From Longimicrobium sp. (lineage in GTDB: Bacteria > Gemmatimonadota > Gemmatimonadetes > Longimicrobiales > Longimicrobiaceae): 43,655 nucleotides of DNA. Numbering within the stretch: the stretch's first letter is position 1; each line of letters opens with the position of its first letter. Below the pieces are notes generated by a model. The model did no database searches. It worked only from the letters and a program-made list of their open reading frames with translations, and was not told where the DNA came from. The translations under genes were made by a program, and so were the position numbers. This document shows positions 17,344-24,616 of this stretch, in pieces. Where the stretch lies: the NCBI GenBank assembly GCA_036389795.1, contig DASVWD010000239.1, positions 1 to 43,655 on the forward strand, read 5' to 3'.

Positions 17344-17627
17344 GTCTGCGACAGCCTCAAGCTGGGGTTGAGACCTCGACCGCGCTGCGACCGGACTTCG
17401 CCCTGCTGCGGCGGCCGGCGAATGCAGGTTCTGGACCGCCCCTCGTTACACCTACGCTGGTTTTGGTTTTCGTGCACTAACTGTTCCAGCATGCGCCTTC
17501 CGTTCACTTACCGTAACGGACACCCCCGCACGGCCTGGCGCCTGGGTTCTGCTCCCTGCCCCGGAGGCTGGTCCCCGTCTTGCGCGCCGCCCCCGGCTGA
17601 CCGTGCCAGGGCTGCGGGCGCCGGCGC

Positions 17628-17682
17628 GGGCCCTCACCCGGCGGCCTTAGAGCCGCCACCCTCTCCCAACTTCGGGAGAGGG
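17628..17682 (+). repeat. Double-hairpin repeat family B, copy 2
   Basis: GGGCCCTCACCC, then hairpin GGCGGC-CTTAGA-GCCGCC, then CCCTCTCCC-AACTTC-GGGAGAGGG (17659-17682). The first stem is GGCGGC/GCCGCC here but GCCGC/GCGGC in the other copies, a paired change. Unlike the others it does not directly follow a stop codon. Confidence 0.8.
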
Positions 17683-17720
17683 GACTCGACGGGGCTTTGG
17701 CGCGTGGGAGCGGGACCCTC

Positions 17721-17823
17721 GTAGGGGCGAGGCATGCCTCGACCGGCGGATGGCAGTACATGCGCGGCAGGCGGCCTCTTGCGCCGATGCCTCCTGTGCT
17801 CGGACTCGCAGGCTCGCCCCTAC
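17721..17823 (+). repeat. Repeat family E (GTAGGGGCGAG), copy 1
   Basis: About 103 bp bounded by GTAGGGGCGAG (17721) and CTCGCCCCTAC (17813-17823), an inverted pair. The interior, including CGACCGGCGGATG and GGCGGCCTCTTGCGCC, is nearly identical to the copy at 36848-36949. Confidence 0.85.
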
Positions 17824-17833
17824 GGAACCGCGG

Positions 17834-17982
17834 AAGTTGCATGAGGGATGCGCGCCCGACAGGGCCGGGACCGTGGCGGCCGGGGGGTTTCGGCCGGCGC
17901 GGGCCCGGCGCCGTTGGGCACGGTCGTATCGTGCCCTACGGCGCGCGCAGCCCGGCCCGGAGCGCAGCGGAGGGACATGCCC
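17834..17982 (+). repeat. Composite leader element (repeat family D), copy 2
   Basis: Begins AAGTTGCATGAGGGATGCGC and ends GGAGGGACATGCCC. Hairpins on this strand: GGCCG/CGGCC around GGGGGTTT, and GGGCACG/CGTGCCC. It stands 71 bases upstream of the FNT gene start, in the same orientation relative to the gene as copies 1 and 3. Confidence 0.85.
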
Positions 17983-17991
17983 AAAACGGCA

Positions 17992-18024
17992 GTGCGAAAG
18001 TGCGTGAGTGCGAAAGTGCGAAAG
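17992..18024 (+). repeat. 8-nt tandem repeat before the FNT gene
   Basis: Four units of GTGCGAAA/GTGCGTGA in tandem, ending about 30 bases before the FNT start codon. Related runs lie at 15366-15474 and 36575-36604, also next to gene starts. Confidence 0.75.
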
Positions 18025-18053
18025 TACAAAGCACCCTCACCTGGGCGGCGTCC

Positions 18054-18917
18054 GTGAGCGAACCGGAGCGGGATGCGGAAGAGGAGCGGCCCGAGGGCGC
18101 GCCCGACCTGAGCGAGCGCGAACGGAAGAAGGCCGACGAGGAGCAGTCGCTCGACGCCGACACCACCCACGAGGTGATCCGGCGCGAGGGCGAGGAGGAG
18201 CTCAAGCGCTCCACCGCGGCGCTGGCGTGGTCGGGGCTGGCAGCGGGGCTGGCGATGGGGTTCTCGCTGGCGGCCGAGGGGATCCTGCGCGCGCACCTCC
18301 CCGACGCGCCCTGGCGGCCGCTGGTGAGCAAGCTGGGCTACAGCTTCGGCTTCCTGATCGTGATCCTGGGGAGCCAGCAGCTCTTCACCGAGAACACGCT
18401 CACCGCCGTGGTGCCGCTGCTGGCGCGCCGCACGCGCGACATGTTCCTGAACGTGGCGCGGCTGTGGGCGGTGGTCCTGCTGGCGAACCTGGCGGGCGCG
18501 TTCCTCTTCGCCTGGGTGATCGGGCGCACGGAGCTGTTCACGCCCGAGGTGCGCCACGCCTTCGACGAGATCGGGCGCAAGGCGGTGGAGCACGGCTTCT
18601 GGCTCACGGTGCTCAAGGGGGTGTTCGCGGGGTGGCTGATCGCGCTGCTGGTGTGGATGCTCCCGGCGTCGGAGGCGGCGCACGTGCTGGTGATCGTGGC
18701 GATGACGTGGCTGGTGGGCGTCGGCGAGTTCTCGCACATCATCGCGGGCGCGGCGGAGGTCTTCTACCTGGTGGTGACCGGCGCGCTCGGCTTCGGCGAC
18801 AGTCTGGCGCGCTTCGTGGCGCCGACGCTGCTGGGGAACGTGATCGGCGGGGTGACGCTGGTCTCGGCGCTCAACCACGCGCAGGTCACCGCCGGCGGCG
18901 GGAAGAATCGTGGGTGA
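18054..18917 (+). CDS. Formate/nitrite transporter (FNT) family channel, YfdC-like
   Basis: A 287-residue membrane protein. A charged, acidic N-terminal tail (1-55) precedes six membrane segments with FNT signatures: GLAMGFSL in the first, GYSFGFLIVILGSQQLFTENTL in the second, LLANLAGAFLF, then GVFAGWLIALLVWM, and a final SALNHAQV. FNT channels pass formate, nitrite or similar small anions; the long N-terminus places this with the YfdC-like branch, whose substrate is uncertain. Formate would fit next to an alcohol-oxidising PQQ dehydrogenase, but that is inference. GTG 18054 has only a weak ribosome-binding site, so the exact start is not certain. A composite repeat leader lies upstream. Confidence 0.87.
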   Translation: MSEPERDAEEERPEGAPDLSERERKKADEEQSLDADTTHEVIRREGEEELKRSTAALAWSGLAAGLAMGFSLAAEGILRAHLPDAPWRPLVSKLGYSFGFLIVILGSQQLFTENTLTAVVPLLARRTRDMFLNVARLWAVVLLANLAGAFLFAWVIGRTELFTPEVRHAFDEIGRKAVEHGFWLTVLKGVFAGWLIALLVWMLPASEAAHVLVIVAMTWLVGVGEFSHIIAGAAEVFYLVVTGALGFGDSLARFVAPTLLGNVIGGVTLVSALNHAQVTAGGGKNRG

Positions 18918-18966
18918 ATGATCCGGGACGTCTGAAGTCTCGGAATTCCGAACCATAGCCCACCGT

Positions 18967-19141
18967 TGTCATCCTGAGGGCGCACGCACCGAAGTTGCGC
19001 CTGCACGGGAGCCCGTGCGCCCGAAGGATCTGCGGGTGGGGATTCGCGCGTCAGTCGGGCTCACGCTCGAATCCGACCCGCAGATCCTTCGTCGCCGCCC
19101 GGCATTCGGGCACGATGACGGTCTCGCGCGGCGGCTCCTCA
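18967..19141 (+). repeat. Intergenic hairpin repeat family F, split by an IS element
   Basis: Starts TGTCATCCTGAGG (18967-18979). Inner arms CGAAGGATCTGCGGGT and its near-complement ACCCGCAGATCCTTCG can pair. The outer right arm is interrupted: CCTCA (19137-19141) continues after the IS as GGATGACA (19991-19998), and the rejoined CCTCAGGATGACA is the exact complement of the left end. A second copy begins at 43550. Confidence 0.8.
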
Positions 19142-19987
19142 GAGACTTTTGAGAAACGTCAAAATGGCCGAAGTCGGCGTACCATCAGGCGGATCATCGC
19201 GAGATACATCCACGTCAGGGTGCTCTCCGGCGACTCCTCGTAGTCCTTGCTCAGGCGACGGTGTTTGCCGAACCAGGCGAATGTCCTCTCGACGACCCAC
19301 CGCATGGGCAACACGGAGAAGCCCTTTTGCCCCGCTGGTCGTTCGACGATCTGCAGCTTCCAGCCGAAGCCGTACGCGAGCACGGAGGGCGTTCCGCGGT
19401 AAATCTGGTCCGCGAAGATCGTTTCGAGCCGGGGGCACACCCCCTTCAGCTTCGGCAATACCAGTGCGGCACCTGCAGCATCCTGAACGTCCGCCGGATG
19501 CACGGCAGCCGCCCACAGCAGACCGAGCGTATCGACTACGATGTGCCGCTTGCGTCCTTTGACTTTCTTGCCCGCGTCGTATCCACGCGGCCCCCTTTTT
19601 CGGTGGTCTGGGCTGACTGGCTGTCCAGGACCCCCGCGCTCGGCGTCGGCTCGCGCCCTTCGGCTACACGAACCTCTCTTCGCAGGAAATCGTGAAGCCG
19701 CTCGAGCGTGCCGTCGCGCTTCCATCGGCGGTAGTGGTCATACACGTCCGCCCACGGGGGGAAGTCGTGGGGGAGCATCTCCCACTGGCAGCCTGACTTC
19801 AGGATGTAGAGCAACGCGTTCACGATCTCCACGAGCGGGTACTTCCGGTGTGTCCCGCCGTGACTGGCCGGCTTCTCGATCTGAGGACGCAGGAGCTCTC
19901 ACTGCGCTTCGGACAGATCGCTCGGATAGGCTTTTCGGCTCATGTTCGAGCATTATGTCCGATTCGAGTCGGATTCTCAAGAGTCTC
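19142..19987. mobile_element. 846-bp IS5-family insertion sequence
   Basis: Terminal inverted repeats GAGACTTTTGAGAA (left, 19142) and GAGACTCTTGAGAA (right, read inward from 19987) differ at one position. A 3-bp direct repeat TCA flanks it (19139-19141 and 19988-19990), matching the TNA target reported for the IS1031 group; the two-frame transposase and size would also fit IS427. One transposase gene on the minus strand, disrupted, fills the element. It sits inside the right arm of a family F hairpin repeat. Confidence 0.9.
19159..19943 (-). pseudogene. IS5-family DDE transposase, interrupted by a stop codon and a frame change
   Basis: Reading from ATG 19943 gives MSRKAYPSDLSEAQ and then TGA (19899-19901) where relatives have Trp in QWELL, followed by a continuous frame with LLYILKSGCQWEMLPHDFPPW and VLDSQSAQTT. 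The catalytic part continues in another frame from about 19580: GRKRHIVVDTLGLL, then FADQIYRG and the conserved MRWVVERTFAWFGKHRRLSKDYE ending at 19159. The frame change could be a programmed shift as in IS427-type elements, but the early nonsense codon should stop normal translation. The element is therefore probably inactive unless the stop is read through or a later start is used. Confidence 0.88.
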
Positions 19988-20057
19988 TCAGGATGACAGC
20001 CGTTTGGGTTCGAGGTTGCTACTACCCTCTGGCGGTACAAGGACCGGCAAACACGGG

Positions 20058-20981
20058 ATGATCCGGCTCGTCTGCGCGCTCGTCTGCGTCGGGACCGCTC
20101 TCGCCGGGTGCTCGGAGGCGAGGGAGGAGCCGCGCGCCGCCGGGGAGCCCGCGGCGCCGCCGGCACGGACTCCGACGGACACGCTGCGGATCGGCTTCGT
20201 CTACAAACAAGGGGCGCCGCGGGATACGGAGGTGATGCGGACCGTGTACGGGGTGCGCCTCGGCGTGGAGGAGGCGCAGCACGCGGCGGCGATGTTCGGG
20301 CGCGCCGTCGAGTGGTTCCACGATGACGATCCGGAGCGGCTCGTCGCGGAGAGGCGGGTGCACGCGCTGGTGGGCGGGTTCGGCGAGGAGCAGTGTCGAA
20401 AGGTTGCAGAGGTTGCGCAACGCCGCTCGGTGTTGTACCTGAACGTCGCGTGCACTTCCGACGCGCTCCGCGGCGACGCGTGCAACCGGTTCGCGTTTCA
20501 CGTCGCCCCCAGCGAGGCCATGCTCGCCGACGCGGCGCGCGCGGCCGGGGTGGAGGGCGGCCGGGCGGCGGCCTGGCACGACTCGCTGGAGAGGTTCGGC
20601 GCGGGGCAGCTGCGCGACCGGTTCCGCGCGCGCTGGGGCGACTCGCTGGAGGTGGTGGGCTCTCAGGGATGGGTGGGGTGGTTTGGGGTGAAGGTGCTCT
20701 GGGAGTCCACCCTCCGCGCGCGCACGGCGGAGGCTTCGGCGCTGGTTTCCTATCTCGAACGTCCCTCCACGCAGTTCGACGGGCACAAGGGCCGCCCGCT
20801 CTCCTTCCGCTCCTGGGACCACCAGCTCCGCCAGCCGCTCTACGTCGTCTCCCCCTCCGGCGACGTCGTCGAGGTGCCCGCCGCCGCGCCGGGGAGCGAG
20901 GAAGGCTCGCGCGAGCTGCTGGACCGGCTGGGGACGACCCGGGCGGAGACGGCGTGCCGCATGGCGTCCGCAGGCGGATGA
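20058..20981 (+). CDS. ABC-type substrate-binding lipoprotein of the PQQ-catabolism type
   Basis: A 307-residue type I periplasmic binding protein with lipobox ALAGC (Cys18). After a Pro/Ala linker comes LRIGFVYKQGAPRDTEVMRTVYGVRLGVEEAQ, the first lobe of a branched-chain-amino-acid-type binding fold. The segment VLYLNVACTSDALRGDACNRFAFHVAPSEAMLADAAR resembles the binding protein family described in PQQ-dependent alcohol catabolism systems (TIGR03863-like, from memory). No permease or ATPase gene is present. The following YVTN gene has the same association, which supports the assignment. ATG 20058 is preceded by ACGGG. Its TGA stop lies inside a family C repeat hairpin. Confidence 0.78.
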   Translation: MIRLVCALVCVGTALAGCSEAREEPRAAGEPAAPPARTPTDTLRIGFVYKQGAPRDTEVMRTVYGVRLGVEEAQHAAAMFGRAVEWFHDDDPERLVAERRVHALVGGFGEEQCRKVAEVAQRRSVLYLNVACTSDALRGDACNRFAFHVAPSEAMLADAARAAGVEGGRAAAWHDSLERFGAGQLRDRFRARWGDSLEVVGSQGWVGWFGVKVLWESTLRARTAEASALVSYLERPSTQFDGHKGRPLSFRSWDHQLRQPLYVVSPSGDVVEVPAAAPGSEEGSRELLDRLGTTRAETACRMASAGG

Positions 20982-21050
20982 ATCCGCGGCTACGACTACA
21001 GAAAGCCTCGCCGGACAGCCGATGCAATTCGAACTCGGTGCGCGCGAGGC
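20974..21050 (-). repeat. Two-hairpin repeat family C, copy 4
   Basis: Hairpin B GCGGAT-GA-ATCCGC (20974-20987) overlaps the stop codon of the binding-protein gene. Hairpin A is AAGCCTCGC (21003-21011) with GCGAGGCTT (21042-21050) around a 30-base loop. The B stem has A-T where other copies have G-C. Confidence 0.75.
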
Positions 21051-21075
21051 TTCGACTGACCCAGAGCAGCGCCCG

Positions 21076-22065
21076 GTGCGAATCTCCCGACTCGTTCTCG
21101 TTTCCGTCCTCATCGCCTTTTCCCCGCTCTTCGCATCGGCGCAGGGGCGGGCGCCGCTGCTGTTCGTCAGCAACGAGGGGTCGCGGGACATCAGCGTCGT
21201 GAACACGGCGACGAACCGGGTGGTGGCGACGATCCCGGTGGGGGTCAGGCCGCGCGGGATCCAGGTGAGCCCCGACGGGAGGCGCGTGTACGTGGCGCTC
21301 TCGGACGAGCACCCGAACCGCGCCGGGGGCCGTGACGCCATCGCGGTGATCGACGTCGCCACGCGCCGTGTCGTCGCCCGCTACCAGGGGGGGACGGACC
21401 CGGAGCAGTTCGGGGTGACGCCGGACGGGCAGCGCCTCTACGCGTCGAACGAGGACGCGGGGACGGCGAGCGCCACGGACCTGCGCACCGGCCACGTCCT
21501 GGCGACGCTGGTGGTGGGGATCGAGCCGGAGGGGGTGGCGGTGAGCCCCGACGGGCGCTGGGTCTACGTGACGGCGGAGACCAGCAACACCGTGTCGGTG
21601 ATCGACACGCGCGCCAACCGCGTGGTCGGCAACCTGCTCGCGGACGCCCGCCCGCGCGCGGCCGCGTTCTCGCCCGACGGCGCGCGCGCGTACGTGACGA
21701 ACGAGATCAGCGGCACGCTCACCGTGATCGACGCGCGCCGGCACCAGGTGGTGGCCAGTGTGGAGATGGAGCGCGGCGAGGGGAAGCCGGTGGGCGTGGC
21801 GGTCTCGCCCGACGGGCGGCGCGTGTACGTGGCCAACGGGGCGACCGGCACGGTCGTCGTGGTCGACGCGCGGACGCTCAGGGTCGTGGGCCGCGTCCGC
21901 GTGGGGCGGCGGCCGTGGGGGATCGCCGTCAGCCGCGACGGGCGGCGCGTCTACACCGCCAACGGCATCTCCAACGACGTCTCGGTGATCGACGCGGCGA
22001 CCAGCCGCGTGGTGGCGACGGTGCGCGTGGGGCAGCGGCCGTGGGGGGTGGCGGTGGGGTTCTGA
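21076..22065 (+). CDS. Exported YVTN-family beta-propeller protein
   Basis: A 329-residue secreted propeller. The signal peptide is VRISRLVLVSVLIAFSPLFA with cleavage near ASAQ. The mature protein has seven repeats of about 42 residues with the pattern VSPDGRRVYV...VIDxxTxRVVATIPVGxRPxG. It matches the kind of propeller seen next to PQQ-linked binding proteins (TIGR03866-like, from memory), and the gene directly follows such a binding protein. Its role may be in PQQ-enzyme maturation or redox-partner binding, but this is not established. I chose GTG 21076 because upstream residues are encoded by repeat family C; the longer frame from 21022 lacks a sensible signal sequence. Confidence 0.87.
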   Translation: MRISRLVLVSVLIAFSPLFASAQGRAPLLFVSNEGSRDISVVNTATNRVVATIPVGVRPRGIQVSPDGRRVYVALSDEHPNRAGGRDAIAVIDVATRRVVARYQGGTDPEQFGVTPDGQRLYASNEDAGTASATDLRTGHVLATLVVGIEPEGVAVSPDGRWVYVTAETSNTVSVIDTRANRVVGNLLADARPRAAAFSPDGARAYVTNEISGTLTVIDARRHQVVASVEMERGEGKPVGVAVSPDGRRVYVANGATGTVVVVDARTLRVVGRVRVGRRPWGIAVSRDGRRVYTANGISNDVSVIDAATSRVVATVRVGQRPWGVAVGF

Positions 22066-22169
22066 GGCGCCTCCGATGCCCCGGCCGCGATCGGAGTCGC
22101 CGCGTGTCGTCGCGGGATCGCGTGCCGGCCGGGCGTCGCGAGCGGCCGAGGCCACCCGCTGGAACCGGG

Positions 22170-22240
22170 AAGCCTCGCCTGAGCATCCTCGCGACGCGCG
22201 GGATCGGTCGGGCGAGGCTTCACTTCGATCGCGGGTCCGC
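22170..22240 (+). repeat. Two-hairpin repeat family C, degenerate copy 5
   Basis: AAGCCTCGCC (22170-22179) pairs with GGCGAGGCTT (22211-22220) around a 31-base loop. A linker and short hairpin GCGG-GT-CCGC (22231-22240) follow. It fills most of the 251-base gap between the YVTN and cupin genes. Confidence 0.6.
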
Positions 22241-22316
22241 TGATCGGTGCGCGTCACGCTCCTTGCGTGGACGCGGCGCGGGCGGGCGAGAACGATCTCC
22301 AGCACGAGAGAGGCGA

Positions 22317-22799
22317 ATGGGCGAGGCGGAGACGGCGGGGAGGACGATCGCGATCCGCACCTTCACGGGGGTGGTGCGCGTGCGCGGCGAGGAGACGCGC
22401 GGGCTGCTCACCGTGATCGAGCACACGCTGCCGCCGGGCCGCATCGCCATGCCGCTGCACCGCCACGAGCGCGAGGCGGAGACCACGTACGTGCTCGAAG
22501 GCACCCTCAGCGTGCAGGTGGGGAAGCGGGTCACGCGCGTCGGCCCCGGCGCCACCCTGGTCAAGCCCGCGGGCGTCTTCCACACCTTCTGGAACGAGGG
22601 CGCCCGCCCCGCGCGCTTCCTGGAGATGATCGCGCCGGGCGGGCTGGAGGCGTACTACGAGGAGGTGTCGGGGATCGTCCCCGCGTCGGGCGTGATCGAG
22701 ATCGAGAAGGTGCTGGAGATCTCGCGCCGCTACGAGCTGGAGTTCGACATGGCGAGCCTCTTCGACATCATGGAGCGCCACCAGGTCCAGCTCGCGTAG
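22317..22799 (+). CDS. Cupin 2 domain protein
   Basis: A 160-residue protein with one conserved cupin barrel. Metal ligands His48, His50 and Glu55 lie in PLHRHEREAETTYVLEGTL, and His89 in VKPAGVFHTFWNEG. A helical C-terminal tail (about 115-160) extends beyond the barrel. The start ATG 22317 is preceded by GAGAGAGG. Such proteins often act on or sense small acids or phenols. It lies on the same strand as the radical SAM cassette but is separated from it by a hairpin (22823-22858) and 206 bases, so I do not count it as a certain member. Confidence 0.9.
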   Translation: MGEAETAGRTIAIRTFTGVVRVRGEETRGLLTVIEHTLPPGRIAMPLHRHEREAETTYVLEGTLSVQVGKRVTRVGPGATLVKPAGVFHTFWNEGARPARFLEMIAPGGLEAYYEEVSGIVPASGVIEIEKVLEISRRYELEFDMASLFDIMERHQVQLA

Positions 22800-22822
22800 A
22801 CGCGGCGCCACCGACGACGCGA

Positions 22823-22858
22823 ATCGCCCCTCCCCGCGCGCAGCGGGCGAGGGGCGAT
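22823..22858 (+). terminator. Hairpin after the cupin gene, probable terminator
   Basis: ATCGCCCCTCCCCGC (22823-22837) pairs with GCGGGCGAGGGGCGAT (22843-22858) with one bulge and a 5-base loop. There is no T run directly after it, so it may be a weak or factor-dependent end, or an RNA-stabilising hairpin. Confidence 0.55.
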
Positions 22859-23005
22859 ATCGTCGGGAAAAGGAGACGGGAGGACGGCGCCGGAGTGTCC
22901 ACACGGCATGAAAGCTGCGCGCCCCTCGGGCCAGCGCTGGCCCTTCTTATCGCCTCGTCCTGCGGGGCGACACCCGTGTCGCGGACCCTCCTCCACCCGC
23001 CCTGA

Positions 23006-24361
23006 ATGGGTCCTCTTGCTCACGAGCTGGAAGCGGACGGGGCGCAGCTCCCGCGCCTGTTCCGCGAGCGCCTCCTGCAGCAGAGCATCGAGCACGCGCG
23101 CACGCGGGTGCCCGCGTACCGGCGGCTGCTGGCCGAGGCCGGCGGCGTGAGGCGGCTGGAGGATCTCGCGGCGCTTCCCATCACCGAGAAGCAGGCGCTC
23201 TTCGACTACCCGGAGGCGTACCGGGCCGAGGACCTCGATACGGCCCTGGTGCAGAAGACCAGCGGCACCACCGGCAAGCGCCTGGAGATGCATCGCAGCT
23301 CGGCCGAGGTCGAGTTCATCCACGGCTTCTTCAGCCAGGTCCTCGACCGCGCCCCCGGGGCGCAGCAGCCGATCTGCGTCAACCTGGTGCTGGGCTGCAA
23401 CGGGCCGCCGCTGCCGGTCCCGTACCCGGGGCCCAGCCTGAGCGTGGACCTGACCGACCCCGCCTGGATCGAGCGGGCCGAGACCCTCGCCGCGGCGCCC
23501 TGGCTCCTGTGCGGCACGGAGCCGCGCCCGGCGGTGGTGGCCGGCCTGGAGTCGCAGCTGCGGATCCTGACGCTGCTGCTGGCGGAGCGGGGGTTCGACT
23601 GGTCCCGGAGCGCGGTGCGCTCGCTGGTCTCGTGCGGCGACCTCCTGACCGCTCGCCTGCGCCGCCTCTACGAGACGACGTGGGGCGTGCCGGTGCACGA
23701 CCGCTACGGGATGACCGAGATCTTCGGCGGCGCGAGCCCCTGCCCCGCCTGCTCGAGGTGGCACTTCGATTGCTTCGTCGTCCCCGAAGCCGTCGATCTT
23801 CGCGCGCGCCAGCCGATCCGCCGGGGAGTCGGCGCGCTTCTCCTCACCTCGCTCGTCCCGTTCGTGCAGAAGCAGCCGCTGGTCCGCTACTGGACCGGGG
23901 ACCTGGTCGAGTTGCACCCCGGCTGCCCCGTGGACGACTTCGGCTTCAGCATCAAGGGCAGGCTCGTGCGCAGCGTGGTGGCCGAGGAGGAGGCGGGGGC
24001 GGTGGTGCTGCTGACCGCGGCCGACGTCTACGACGCGCTCGACGACTTCCCGGAAGTTGCGTCGAGCGAGATGTTCCGGCACGTGCCCGTGCGGGACCAC
24101 TCGGCGCTGGGGCACCTGAAGTTCCGGCTCGAGTCGTCGAACGGCGCCGGGCGCACGCACGTCCGGCTCCTGGTGGAGCTGCGCCATCCCCCGGAAGCCC
24201 GGCCCGAGCACACCCGCGCGCTGCTGGAGCGCATCCGCGGCGCCGTGATCGCGCGACACCCAGAGTTGGCATCCCGCCTCCACGACGGATCGGTCGAGTT
24301 CGCGGTGGAGGCATCCCCGCCCGGCACGCTGACGTCGTTCCTTCCCGACGAAGTCGAGTAG
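23006..24361 (+). CDS. PaaK-like adenylate-forming enzyme
   Basis: A 451-residue ANL-type enzyme of the phenylacetate-CoA ligase/CapK group, activating a carboxylic acid as its adenylate. The P-loop is KTSGTTGK (84-91), the core motif RYGMTEIFGG is at about 233-242, and YWTGDLVELHPGC follows near 295. Cys246, Cys249 and Cys256 with His253 (SPCPACSRWHFDC) look like a metal-binding loop. The N-terminal part HARTRVPAYRRLL...LEDLAALPITEK is typical of the family. It is shorter at the C-terminus than full CoA ligases in which a lysine-bearing lid is easy to find, so the second half-reaction is uncertain. First gene of a compact four-gene cassette, 58 bases before the small protein gene. Confidence 0.88.
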   Translation: MGPLAHELEADGAQLPRLFRERLLQQSIEHARTRVPAYRRLLAEAGGVRRLEDLAALPITEKQALFDYPEAYRAEDLDTALVQKTSGTTGKRLEMHRSSAEVEFIHGFFSQVLDRAPGAQQPICVNLVLGCNGPPLPVPYPGPSLSVDLTDPAWIERAETLAAAPWLLCGTEPRPAVVAGLESQLRILTLLLAERGFDWSRSAVRSLVSCGDLLTARLRRLYETTWGVPVHDRYGMTEIFGGASPCPACSRWHFDCFVVPEAVDLRARQPIRRGVGALLLTSLVPFVQKQPLVRYWTGDLVELHPGCPVDDFGFSIKGRLVRSVVAEEEAGAVVLLTAADVYDALDDFPEVASSEMFRHVPVRDHSALGHLKFRLESSNGAGRTHVRLLVELRHPPEARPEHTRALLERIRGAVIARHPELASRLHDGSVEFAVEASPPGTLTSFLPDEVE

Positions 24362-24419
24362 GCCGGGAAAGCGGCGTCCGGCACGTGCCGGCACCCGAAC
24401 CGCGCAGCGGAGGTGACCC

Positions 24420-24614
24420 ATGAAGAACCCAGCCGCCGGCCGTTCCGTCCACCTGACCGAGGAGACGCACCGCGAGCTCGCCGACCTGTACCGGCGCATC
24501 TCCAAGCTGGGCGACCCCAGGCTGGCCCAGCTGGTGGTGGCGGAGGCCGTGATCGCCCGGGCGGTGCGGGACTCGGCGGCCATCGCCGCGGCGATCGCGC
24601 AGACCTCCCTCTGA
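24420..24614 (+). CDS. 64-residue small protein between adenylating enzyme and radical SAM genes
   Basis: Not recognised. It has the best ribosome-binding site in the window, GGAGGTGA six bases from ATG 24420, implying high protein output. The sequence has a possible short strand (RSVHLTEETH) followed by two helices (RELADLYRRISKL and RLAQLVVAEAVIARAV) and an Ala-rich end AAIAAAIAQTSL. Two readings fit: (1) a ribbon-helix-helix-like regulator, by the strand-helix-helix order; (2) a peptide substrate or carrier for the flanking enzymes, by position and strong translation. It has no Cys, Ser cluster or GG site that would prove a RiPP precursor. The radical SAM start codon comes 2 bases after its stop. 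Confidence 0.85.
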   Translation: MKNPAAGRSVHLTEETHRELADLYRRISKLGDPRLAQLVVAEAVIARAVRDSAAIAAAIAQTSL

Positions 24615-24616
24615 GC

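Larger units (their letters stand above)
17344..18053. other. Divergent intergenic region filled with ordered repeats
   Basis: Separates the PQQ dehydrogenase (minus) and FNT (plus) genes. The part 17344-17520 is less GC-rich (ACTAACTG, GGTTTTGGTTTTCG) and probably holds the promoter of the dehydrogenase operon, though I cannot fix -35/-10 boxes. The part 17628-18024 holds repeat families B, E, D and the 8-nt repeat in that order. No gene is visible. Confidence 0.6.

Noticed and set aside
18054-18917. Annotation of the FNT gene as a nitrite transporter
   Set aside because: The family signature is clear, but specificity residues cannot be assigned from this sequence, and no nitrogen genes are nearby.
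22317-22799. Cupin as a member of the radical SAM cassette
   Set aside because: A hairpin and 206 bases separate it; it may be transcribed alone.
22908-23150. 80-codon frame before the adenylating enzyme
   Set aside because: Overlaps the start of the recognised enzyme in another frame and shows no motif; judged a shadow.
24420-24614. Firm annotation of the small protein as a RiPP precursor
   Set aside because: No leader-core boundary, cleavage site or residue-rich core is visible and a ribbon-helix-helix reading is equally good, so I left it unnamed.
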